From positions 13,806,276 to 13,870,275 of the forward strand of contig JAKOON010000016.1 in the NCBI GenBank assembly GCA_022577435.1: a DNA stretch of 64,000 nucleotides, in the 5' to 3' direction. Positions 51,101-62,090 of the stretch are shown here, piece after piece. The stretch comes from Embiotoca jacksoni (Eukaryota; Chordata; Actinopteri; Embiotocidae). The notes beneath the pieces were generated by a model. It made no database searches, was not told the origin of the DNA, and saw nothing but the letters and a program-made list of their open reading frames with translations. A program made the position numbers and the translations under genes. Position 1 is the stretch's first letter. Every line of letters starts with the position of its first letter.

Positions 51101-53419
51101 TTCATGTAAACAAACCAGACGTATTGCCCTTGATGGGACAATTGAAAGCAGATCTTCACCGCAGCTATTTACAACAAACTGAATCAAAAAACACTCTGAA
51201 TGGTGTCGATGTATGGTTTTGCAGTGGCATTCTTCTTTGCTACTATGGTCTTGATTCAGCAAGCTATAGATATGTAAACTATAAAGAGTAAAGTAAACTT
51301 TAGGCTCAATTTATCACTATTTTCTTAATCGATCCAACTTTGTGTTCTTACAATTAAACTTTACAATCATCAGTTACAAAACCAACTGGCAAGACATCGC
51401 ACTGAAGGCCCAATGCCTGGACGCCACAGTGTATATCGCCCCTAACGTCTGAAGTGGTATTACAAGATGGGACTTAAATCGTATATATTACACATTTAGT
51501 TTTTATCCAAAAAGGTCTGTCAAGAAAGTTTGTTTCATTGTCTCTTAATCTGTCCAAAGAGACACCTTTGGAAAAAAAAAAAAAACATCAAATCCTGTCA
51601 TTTTAGAAGCTGGAACAAGGAACCTTTTGACTATTTTTTCCTGATAAATGACTAATCAGTAAGATACTCATCCTCACAGTCGTACAGCACTGCACAGCAA
51701 ATCCTGACACTTGCTTTTAAGATGTGATGACAACAGTGCTATCAAGGCCAACACTAAAATAGGGTCGGGGAAAATACAAAAGCCTGCCATAATGACAGTG
51801 CACTAAAAATCCATTATCCTCTTACAGTGAGTAACAATAATTTATGGTAACATTTTCTGCTAAAAGTGATGTTTTACTGATGCAGTGCAGGGTCAGCAGC
51901 AGAGCAGCCACCCTGGATTTGGAAGACAGCCGGTGTTTTACTAAAGGACACCTCAGGGGGAGGAACAAGATCTTTAAAAGAACAGTTTGACTTTCCTTTT
52001 TGTATTTACCTCCGTGCAAAGAGACTATGAATAAATAAATAAATATAAAGCCACAGTCACCCAATGCCAAACAATTAATTGTTATTTTAATTCAATCTTT
52101 TCTACGCCTTAAACAATTAAGATCTAACACTGGGACGCACTGAGATCCGATTGCTCAGATAACATTTGGAGGTGGTCTGCACTGCATATGGACACATTCA
52201 ATGAGAAGGGTGTATATGAATGTGTCCAAGGCCACATTGAAAGACCAACTACTCAACTGATTTTCACTATGTTAGCAAAAGAAGAAGCCAGTTGTTTTGA
52301 TTGTTTTAGACACTAGCTAGGCATTACTGACAAAAATCAATTAAGTCTTAGAAAATGGAAATGATTAACGGATATTTTTTCATTGTCGTGAATAGGCTGC
52401 CTGTAACTCATTGAACCCTGGCAGGTTGATGATAAAAATATTATACTGTGCAATATGGAGGCGAGGCCAAACTTTTTCAGCCGCGTGTCTCAAAGAAGGC
52501 TCCTGGTTTTTATAGCAAGACACCTGACCGAGAATTACTCATAGAGTGGAGACTGACCGGTGTGACCAGGGCCTGAGTACTGACTCTTGCACATGCCAAA
52601 ATTACTGTTGAACTTTTTGTATTTATAAGTTCATAAAACAAAAGGTAACAGTGCATTAATACTGTCTGTTTTTGGCTTGGGTTGTTCGTAGCCTACTTCT
52701 ATTCAGTTTAAACATGTAATTTGCCCAAACTTTTGCATATAGCTTTATACTGTATTTGTGTAGTATTATGGAGTCTGCTATGGGCTGTTGTACAAAGTCT
52801 GTGAACCACTGACTCCCTGCTGTGTGAAAAACCTCAAAGAAAATACTGAGTTTTTTCTTTAGTACCTTTCAGTGTCACTGACATGTAGATCACAAAGCAG
52901 CATGTTTATCACCTCCACAGTAGACTTGAAGGTGATCAAAACAAGCGCTAGATTAAAGCTCGTCGGTCTGTGTGAAGCTCCAGCACATTGCACCCGCTCG
53001 GTGAGACTGATGGCTTTCAAATCTGCCCCTGTCTGCTGAACTCTGCTGTCAAGCCGGATTCCAACATACAACGGGGATAACCTATTTGCAGATTAATCCT
53101 TGTCTCATAAAACACATTTATGTGTCACCCATGGTCTGAACCATTTGGGCTGTCTGTGCCGTGCCTGCACAGCTGAGAGATGATATTGCACTTAACGTGG
53201 TTTTGTTCCCTGCAGTGACATGTTCTCACTGACATCCTGTCTGATTTACTCCACATGATTAAATTTTACCGCAGCCCATCTTGTCTCCTCACTTGACCTC
53301 CTAAATAAAGCAAACTGAGAGCTCAATCCATTAATGTCACTCAAGTACACAAATATCTTGTGACAGTTCAACAAATAGGCTTTAAAAATGTAATTTTTAT
53401 TGAGGAACACCATTATATT
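48097..53419. other. Repeat-poor noncoding DNA
   Basis: About 5.3 kb with no transposon relic that I recognise and only a short (CCG)5 at about 48327-48341. The frames of 110 codons (48792-49124, minus) and 81 codons (48934-49179, plus) overlap on opposite strands and match nothing known. AT-rich, TAATTA-containing sequence at 49640-49790. Confidence 0.5.
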
Positions 53420-54691
53420 ATTTGCTTTAGGTGTATTCGCTGAATCTGTTTTTCTTCATTTAAAGCCCTAATTTGTTCAACAGTTTTCCTCACCGAGAGA
53501 TGTTTACCCTCAAACAGTTTCATTAGTGTCAGTGGAGAGCTTTAGTGTCACATAATGGTGTCTCCGAGCTTCATTCACCCTCAGAAAATTACAGCTCTGC
53601 GGCAAAAACCTGAGTGCTTGTAATTTTTTTGGGCCAAATTAAAGAATCTACGTCTGCATCAGCTCTGAAATTAATCTCCAGTAAACATTTAAGGCTTTCA
53701 GTGTCGTCATTCATGCAGGAATCAGGATTCTCATTTGTTTCTCTGCATTTGGAAACTCAAACTAATTCAGAGCAGCTAATTGCTTTTCCTCTCAAAATTC
53801 AGGACGCCTCTGAGTGGCCGTTTCTTCGATGTGGATTTTTTTTTTTAATAACAAATGGATCTATAAGTAAAGATTAGAGCCCAGTGGCCTACCCAGGTTC
53901 GCAGTGATGAATAAGTCTTGACAGCGTTATTGAGATATATATTATTTTCTGGGACGTTGGAGAGTTTCATCTGGCAAGTACTGTGAGAGAATGATTAAAG
54001 GGAAGACACCACTGAGATTTGTATCGGTACACAGAGTTATGAATGTACTCTGCCACTTCTGAGGAAGACCGACGGGCCGGAGCTGACAGGTCATAATGTG
54101 CTATACTCTTAATTGTTTGGTTTGGTTTTATTGTTTTTTTGCAGTCCTCGTCCTCCACACTGAGAGGCAGAGTCCTCCCCACTCGCTGTCTGAAACTCAG
54201 CGGTAAACAGAATTACTCGTGAAAGATTTCATGCTCGTTACCATCATGTCGACCTCATTTGCGGAAGCTGCTTTACATCGGCAGTTAGCAGAATCACTGT
54301 TGACATGATTACAACATCAAACCGACCTGAATACCATCTCTCCACCCTTTTCCCTGCAGACTTCATGTGACACAAACTTTCTATAAGGGCTCTAATGAAA
54401 TATAGGACATCAATCAAAACGTTGTGAGACTGTTCCTGTTGTGCTTGAATGGTGTGCAGCACAGTGATGTGCGCTATGGGAAGCTTCATGGATGGATCTG
54501 TCTTGGTCAGTAACACCTTCCCCTGTGTTTTCAGCATGAGGCACATTGATATGATGATCTTCCTGTCTGTACCGTAGTTCAAAATGAATGGCAGTAAAAC
54601 TGAAGCTCCGAGTCCACTCGTTCTTTTATTTATCCAGGTTCTGTCACTTGATCAACATCAGAAAATGAGCTGCATGTATTTTTGACAGTTT
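53420..54691. other. Repeat-poor noncoding DNA, possibly containing conserved elements
   Basis: 53420-53880 has no simple repeats, has several AATTA/CTAATT cores (AGCAGCTAATTGC at about 53774-53786), and an open 87-codon frame. 54244-54582 holds a 112-codon minus frame without known relatives. Either could be a conserved noncoding element. Confidence 0.4.
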
Positions 54692-55105
54692 CTCCATAGA
54701 GGGCATGTAAAAAGTGTTGTGTTGCACTCTGGAAATTGAAAGCGGAGACCCTTAAAATTTGCGTTCCAACGGGGGCAGAACGTCACTGTCCAACACTGAA
54801 AGAAGGCGCATCAGATCAGAAGCACAACCAGGTGGGTTTTCTTTGACATTCGCGGAGTTGTTCACCGTGGATTAAACTTTCAACACCAAGTTCGACTGTG
54901 GCGTTATCACACTAGGGTCTTCAACACGACAACTCACCTGCTATCGCCCTCAACAACACAGTCGTTGCTCACCACCTCTCCTACTCGCTGTATTTGGTTT
55001 TCTGCTACTTCTTCTTGTTCCCAAATAACATGTCGCAAACATTGATGCTCAAGTTTCAGGTGCGTGAAGATGCAGCGATGCGTCCAGACCAGTGGTCATA
55101 AAAAT
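54692..55105 (-). repeat. Unnamed dispersed repeat (family G, copy 2)
   Basis: Minus-strand counterpart of 15313-15762, with the same blocks in the same order over about 410 bases. It runs from a GACCACTGGTCTGGACGC head to TTTCCAGAGTGCAACACAAC and CCCTCTATGG. Copies differ by many substitutions and a few indels, so the family is old. Confidence 0.75.
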
Positions 55106-56469
55106 TCAGGAAATGTTGATAAATCGAAAAAACTTGAAAACGTGAGCCTCCACCTGCTCTATGCATGTGAAGTATGTTTTATCCACCACTGTAGTGTAGC
55201 TATATTGTACTAACCCTTTGGCTTAAGGCAGTACTGTGTAACTTGTGAGAGAAAACAAAACAAAATTTCTCACACAAAGTTGCACTCATAAACAATTAAT
55301 ACACACCTTGTCATTTCAATACACTCAGATGTTTTACTAACCAATAGTTTTTGTTGGCTTAAGTTTGAAAACTTTAAGTGGATATTGCTGTGAGAGTGAA
55401 TTCACTGACTTTGTCACTCTTTTCTACTTGTGCCACACCACTTCATTTCAGGATGTCTCGGATAAATATTTCACTGGTTCACTCACAAAATTAAAACAAG
55501 AGGTAAACATACTGAATTTTAGAGACATGTTGAATGCAAAACTAACTCATACAAACAGATTTATTCCAAAAACACCAGACCAACACCTGTTAAAAATCAT
55601 TGTAGCTTAATCTACTGAAATTAACTACACAGTATACTGCAATCAGCCACAACCACTGACAACTGAGGCATTAAGTATAATGCAACAGCCCTGAAATAAA
55701 AGCTCCCCTTATAAGGAACCATAATCATTCAATCTGACTGAGAAGGATGTTGATTTATTTTAATGGGCGTTTTGCAGGCTGTATTCGCTGCTGTTGAACT
55801 GAGAGGTGCTAATATTTTGACAACCAAACTAATACGAGTGAAGTTACTGAGACAATATAACCTGAGCTGCAACACCATCCATCTGATTATCTTTACGTGC
55901 TGTCTTATGTGTTTTCTTGTTGGAGGAAACTTTCTCCACCCGCAGTCGAGTATTTCACACTTCCTTGACATTAAGTGTAACAGCCAGACTTTTATGTGTA
56001 CATTCAGCTTAGCTCTGATAAACACAACTTGATTTTTATCGAAGCATGTTGGTGTTGCATTTTTGCCACCATATGCTTGTAGATTACTCCATACTGCCAT
56101 AAGACTTCGCCTTCAAACAGTTTGAAAGGGCTCGCCCACTCACTCCTGCAAAGCAGAAATTGTTGCTGAAATTTGCATCTGTAGGTTCAGCCAAGAACTT
56201 CTCAGTGATCGTCTGAGAGGCTGATTTCAATAATCTCCCGATGCTGGAGCCATCTCTCCTCTTTGGCTGCTGATGGGTGCTTACAGGCAGACAGTGTGAC
56301 TTTCACACTTTCTCTTGCCTCATTTGTGCCCAGAAATAAGTGTGGTTGGAACCGTGAAAGATGTTTGATATGATAGAGATGGCGGGTGGTTCAATACTGT
56401 AGAATATGCCATCAGAATATGGCATCAGCTGGGGATATTTACACAAACAGCGACTTCAACAAGTTTACT
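55106..56469. other. Noncoding DNA without recognised features
   Basis: The 123-codon minus frame (55729-56100) and 89-codon plus frame (55763-56032) overlap on opposite strands; neither is recognisable. Confidence 0.5.
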
Positions 56470-56745
56470 TTGGGGGTCGTGAGTCACTGTCACAGAAAAT
56501 GCGTTTGTGGACATAACTCAAGAATTCATACTGTAATTATGACAAAATATCATCCGGATGTCTAACAGGATCGAACGGGGAGGTGATGGCATTTTTTATC
56601 CAAAAGGTCAAAGGTCAACTTCACTGTGCTGTCATAATGTTATACAAAAACACTTTTAAGGTGATTATTTAATACCCAAACTATGGATGAGGAGAGGTTG
56701 TGAACATATTTCACATTTGGTTGGATACTGAATTGGTGACACTAA
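56470..56745 (+). repeat. Dispersed fish repeat (family E, copy 2)
   Basis: GACATAACTCAAGAATTCAT, GTAATTATGACAAAATATCA, AAAAGGTCAAAGGTCAACTT, then GTCATAATGTTATACAAAAA CACTTTT. The last blocks align with 7928-7965; the earlier ones are parts of the same known repeat missing from copy 1. Confidence 0.7.
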
Positions 56746-56904
56746 TCCCGGGGGTCCACCCTAAATCTGTGCTGATCATATGGATCATCTGTGCTGTCAG
56801 GTTAAAGATGTGTGAAGCATCCATGTTTTTGAATTTGTATCTTTTTTGCAGCAACATCTACAATTAAAGTACTGTCTACTGTCATGGCAACAGCTTTGTG
56901 TTTA

Positions 56905-56960
56905 ATCAGAATAAGCTTTATTGGCCGAATCCCATATATAACACATTAGAGCAGCAAAAA
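56905..56960 (+). repeat. Possible retroelement end ('TTTATTGGCC' motif)
   Basis: AATCAGAATAAGCTTTATTG followed by GCCGAATCC resembles the 'gaatcagctttattggccaagt' boundary of a common fish repeat. Only this boundary is recognisable. Confidence 0.35.
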
Positions 56961-58546
56961 AACAGCCTTTCTGCCATTAGTATTCGTCTTTACATAAAAA
57001 AAGATGACTTTAATACAACTTTCTACAAACAAGTAACATTTCCCATCTACAGGTCTCAATTTCATTTTCTGATGCGTTTTAAATGCCGATTTCTGTCATA
57101 AACAGAAATTTGATTAGTTTAGACTACAGAATTACACTGCAGTGTGACAGCCATAACAAAAAAAAAAGTGTCACTATATGTACAGCATTGTTCACTCTAA
57201 ACAAAACATGTCATCTGCAGTTTTCTTTTCAGTCACAGAGAATAGAGGGAAAGCACTCATTGTCCTACTTTATAATACTGCTGTCGTGTTTTACAGACAA
57301 ATGGGTTTGTTTAAGCCGTCTGTGTTGAATCAGAACTTCCCCCTACCATCAAATACATTTTCGTAACTGTTGACACAGAGTGGAGCTGTACATGACTGAC
57401 ACAGCAGGAGACACAAGACCTAAATGATTTTCTACAGTAAAATCTTGAGTTTTTAGACTTACAGAGGACAGCTGAAATAAACATCGTTACTCTTTCGGCT
57501 CCTTTACCTGAGGTATCCCCATATTATTGAGACAATTTATCACTGTCATCTCGAAGCCACAGAGACGTCACACTGTACACACTTTGGCTGCGAGCATATC
57601 ATTTCCCCCTGCTCCTCCCCCCTCCTCTTCCTCTCCCGCTTGCTCACCTTTCCCCCCTCGGCTTCCAGCGGATCATTAATGTAGTCCTCGTCTGTACGAT
57701 CCAGCCTGGATGGGTATTTATTAGCAGCTGTCACATATGGGCTGCCTCAATAATTAGTCACTGTAAAGCCATTTGGGTCCTAATTACAGGCGGGGTCCGC
57801 TGTCAGAGCGATCCATCAACTAGTCACATGTACATCGCACTTGCAAATGCTCGAGCATCATATTCCATACATGTCAATGCTACATCTCTGCAGTGCATAA
57901 CGAGGTGATACAGTGGAGCGGTGAAGTAATGACTCACATCCAGCTGAGAGAGCGGTCAATAAATTCTGATGTAATCACTAATTTTAACATGCGAGCAAGT
58001 GCTGTGGAACATTTATGTCCTTATTTCTTATCTGTCTAGATGCGACTTGAATTTTAATTTATCCAGCTAGTTCTGGATTCATATTTTAAGTGATGCAAAA
58101 AAAGAAGAAAACAGTTTCACAAAAGTGTACACTGCAAGTGTGAGATTTTGTCACCTTTGCAGAAGAAAGGAATTTCACTGCACCAACTTAAATTTTCTTT
58201 CCCTCCGAATCTCACTTTTCCCCTCAGTTAATTATTTTAAGGGCCATTCCGTCTAAAAAACCTTCAACCTTATGAAATCTCTAGTGCTGAAGAGGCTTCG
58301 ACTGTCGCTTGTACTAGAACAGCTAACATTTTGAATCAGACTCTGCTCTGTTGTGCCACCTCCTCTTGAGAGCTGACAAATTACTGGATGTTTACCGGCT
58401 GTAAATAATTTACACAAAGGATTAACAGTGTGGCCAAGTGTTAGCGCACTGCCTGCGATGGTGGATATATTTTGTGTTTGTGTGCGCAAATGCATGATGT
58501 ACAGCCTATCGACAGCCATTGATCCATAACATTTCCTGCAGTAAAA
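56961..58546. other. Noncoding DNA, possibly containing a conserved element at 57745-57990
   Basis: 57745-57990 is free of repeats and contains CAATAATTAGTCACTG and GGTCCTAATTACAGGCG, homeodomain-type cores close together. This is suggestive only. No gene called. Confidence 0.4.
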
Positions 58547-58570
58547 GTGTGTGTGTGTGTGTGGCGTGTG

Positions 58571-58658
<88 letters not shown>
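58547..58658 (+). repeat. (GT)n microsatellite with GTGGC interruptions
   Basis: About 112 bases; two GTGGC interruptions near 58562 and 58570, then pure GT from about 58573. Confidence 0.98.
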
Positions 58659-58662
<4 letters not shown>

Positions 58663-58979
58663 ATAATAGTTACCAAATGGGATTTTGTGTTTTTTTTGTT
58701 TTGTTTTGTTATTGTGCACCATTTACCATTTTTAAATTTGCAGTGTGCAAAATGGGTGCATTTGTTAATCTCTGCCTTCTATGGAACCTTTAAGCATCTA
58801 CAAAAGTGTGTGTTTGTGTGTGTGCTGCACACGAGGGGTCATAAAACAAGCCTGATAGGGCCCGGTGCGCTGGTGAGGACATTATTATCAGCTGGCCCCA
58901 GACTTTTATTGCCTGCCACACCTCTCAGTCGTACCACAGTTCACTAGTGTTTTATGAGTGCTGCTCCCCACATACAAGA

Positions 58980-59056
58980 CAGCAGCAGCAGCAGTGTAGG
59001 AGCAGGTAGGAGGAGGAAGAGGAGGAAGAGGAGGAGGAGGAGGGAGCGGGGAGGGG
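58980..59056 (+). repeat. (CAG)4 then (GGA)-rich purine tract
   Basis: AGCAGCAGCAGCAG is followed by about 45 bases of GGA/GAA units and a GGGGAGGGGGG end. Low complexity; the minus-strand Leu-rich frame across it is an artefact. Confidence 0.9.
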
Positions 59057-59349
59057 GGTTGCGAGGATGTGAATTATAGACTGCCAGCTGTGGTGACAAC
59101 ACTGCAACAGTCACAAAACTCTTGGTCATGAAATACGTGTCCCTCGATGTAAAGGAATGATGAGGTGGGCAAAGGGATAACATGAGATCTGGAGCATCAC
59201 CCGAAACTTCAAACACCACATCCGCAACATCAAGCAAAATTATTGGAGCATAATTCTACTTTAAGATATGGGAGGCCTCTTTACCAATGTGCATTGAGAG
59301 CAAAATAATAATCTAGCAGAAATGAGATGCCGAGAAGTATTGTGCGAGC

Positions 59350-59725
59350 TGGAGGGTTTAATGATTTAGTGCCATGTTTGGTTCACCAAATCTAAATGCC
59401 TCTCAAATTCCATTTATCTCTAATTTCACAGTTGAGAATTTTCTCTTGGCCCACGATGCAGGTATTCTGACCCAGATACTGTGCAGTCTGATGAATTATT
59501 TTGCCTCTGATCTTGGTTTAATTCCAGCTCAAATGAGTGTAGCAGCAGATGCAGCTTAAATTATGATGCTTTTTTTTTTTTCAAATGAGTCTGTGTTTGG
59601 CCGTGCCGGGACCTGATGCCTTACTCCTGTGCCAAAATGCAGCAAGTTCATGTTCCCAGTCATGCTGATGTTTGAGAGATTATGGGATCAGCAGAAATTA
59701 GGACGCTGAAGCTGTCGTGACCCAT
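59350..59725. other. Repeat-free noncoding block with an unassigned frame
   Basis: It holds a 61-codon plus frame at 59374-59559 and T12 at about 59570-59581. Composition is unlike the neighbouring repeats. It might be conserved noncoding DNA; no family resemblance. Confidence 0.35.
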
Positions 59726-59914
59726 GACTGAAAATTGCCAGAAATGTATGCACACATTTACTGTCAAAATGTGGATGTCTGTTCTGTGATTCAAACTTCA
59801 GTAGACTGAAGAAGGCAAAGTTAACTGTAAAGATCTGCAAAAGGACCAGAATCACTATTGTCTAAGATCCTTAGCAATCTTCTACATTATTGATATGGTT
59901 CATTAAGGGAGAGA

Positions 59915-60126
59915 TTAATTGTCTATTGGCAGGTCCATCGCCCTTAGTAACCAGTGCTGAGTTGTAGCGCTGCTGACGGTGCAGTAGTGGACGGTAACGG
60001 GATCTGTATTGTCACTGTGAATGATGCCACACCTCCAGTCATCAGGCAGCACCTCGGGAAAGTTGATCTCAACCTTTACCTCACACATGCACGACTTCAA
60101 GGAGAAGCTTGACGTACACAGAGGAA
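59915..60126 (-). CDS. Candidate coding fragment, unrecognised
   Basis: Minus strand, open from just after a TAA near 60127 to the TAA at 59915-59917. The downstream 50 or so residues (EVKVEINFPEVLPDDWRCG, then IIHSDNTDPVTVHYCTVSS) look protein-like: varied composition, mostly G or C in third positions and no low complexity. There is no good ATG at the start; an in-frame ATG occurs five codons into the shorter 60100-59915 frame. A CTTCTCCTTGAAG stretch could act as a weak acceptor. I know no family with this sequence. It could be a terminal exon, a gene relic or chance. Confidence 0.2.
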
Positions 60127-61565
60127 TAAATTACCATCACTTCAGAGGTATACTGTAGATGGACGTTTGCTGGTTTTTTTCTACCAAATAGACATTGATC
60201 TGATCCTCTGCAGTATCAAACTGCTTTGTAAAGGCTTTCTAAAAAAAGAAAATCGTGACCATGCTGAGTCCTCTCTCTAACCATCAATGCCATTCATCCA
60301 TCTCTCATTTTGCTGTGTGCACTGCGAGTGTCTACATCTGCAGCGTGTGATGCCTGTGAGCAGTGAATGATCAGAAACCAGTCACCATAGAGACCACCTT
60401 ACACTTTGTTTCCGGAGTCTCCTGGTGCGTAAAACCCTCCAATCACTGGCCCCACATTCCTACACAACAAAACTGAGTGTCATTGAGTTTATAAAGCAAC
60501 TGCAGAGCAGGGAGAGTGAACCGCCTCAAGGTCCAGAGGGAAGAGACGATGTTCCGCGTGAGCAGGATTTTACATTAGAGTAAATAAAAAAAAATGTTTT
60601 AATGATCAAGTCCTTTTCTTTTTTCTGCTTCATGAATGATAGATGTCCATGTTAAACCCAGCATTGAACAAATATAGCATGCATCCACCCAGATTGACCT
60701 TTTTTCCATTTAAAACTCTTTAAATCAGATCTGACAAGTTCTACAGTGTAAGTAAAACTATATTTCTTTTCATAAATAATGCATCAAATGACGAAAGCAA
60801 CGTTGTCATCTCCGCACGTCAACAGAGAAGCAGCCGCAGCTCCGGTGCTCCATCTGTGTCTTAACAGCCCAAAACACACTGGAGATCCACACATAAACCA
60901 CATTGGAATAGGCTGTGAAGTGTAAAAAAATCCAATTCGGATCACTTTTACAAGCGTAGAGTTTGAGTAAAACACGAGTCATTACGGAGCCTGTGGACAA
61001 CTGGATTAAAACAAGGGCAGATCTGTTCTGTCAGATGAGACAGTCTGAAACTGTCTTTGTAGATGTGCTGAAATCACAATTAGAAAGCAATTTCTGAGAG
61101 TGATGAACCCACAGTCACTTACCACCAGGCTCTGCAGTCTACCTCAGATCTGCGGGGTTTTAGAGTTTTTCGGCTCTTTCTTTTGATTTATTCTCATCTC
61201 TCATTAGCAGTGTGTTCAGTGAAACATTGCTGATAAACTCACTTTGTGCTGCGTGCTCAGCACCTAACCGCAGAAAGACAAGGATAGCAACCAGCTGGAG
61301 TATTTAGCAGCTGAAGAGCCACATATTTCCCTCAGGAGGGAGATCAGGCCACAGCTAAATGAAGAGTAAATATTCAGCTTACACTCTGCAGGTGGCCAGA
61401 CAACAAACACAACCGTCAAATCCTGACAATATGTTGTGTTTAAAGCGCAAGTAACAAAAAAATGTAATCAATACTGCTTGATAAATTACGTGTGGAGGCT
61501 TGTTTTGGGTTTAAATAGCTCATTTTCGTTTTGGTAATTTATATGTAGTGGACTTTACACAGACT
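60127..61565. other. Noncoding DNA without recognised features
   Basis: No gene or repeat recognised; overlapping minus frames at 60784-61000 are unassigned. Confidence 0.5.
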
Positions 61566-62090
61566 GTTGCTGTGTTCCAAATGACATACTTCCCATTTCT
61601 AGTGTAGTGCAGGAATTTTGACATGTAGTGTTGTTTAAATATCACGCACAGGCGTTCGGAAATAACCTCAGCATGTCAACACATCACCTGCCTAAATATC
61701 TGCAGCTTTAATTATTTTACCCAGAAATCAACGTGTCTTCATGCCCTCTGTTTAACACACTCAATAAACACACTGAATCTTCTGTCCAGCAGCAGTAATA
61801 CAAAAAGAAACACTTTTGTGAAGTGTTCAGGAATAGCTGCAGCTTCCTAAAATACCTTAATTAAAAAAATATATCTTTACATCGGTGGTCCCGCCCCTTC
61901 CTCTACGTAGCCAAGATGGCGACCGTTTAGGGTGAAAAGTGTCTAGTGTTTCTCACTCATGTTTTAGAAAGTTTTGAGTGCATCACCCTGGTACTTGTAG
62001 TGCTCTGCATGTGTCTGTACTTGACAGTGTGAACACACTTATGCACTCAAAACAGTGAGTACACCAACTGAAACACTGCATAATCTCCAC
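61566..62090 (+). mobile_element. Family F element, copy 2, decayed
   Basis: It begins GCTGTGTTCCAAATGACATA, matching the family F end. Blocks CACATCACCTGCC, then TATCTGCAGCTTTAATTATT, TTACCCA and CGGTGGTCCCGCCCC occur in the same order as in 11184-11760. The right-hand inverted end is not recognisable, so this copy is truncated or eroded there. Confidence 0.65.
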
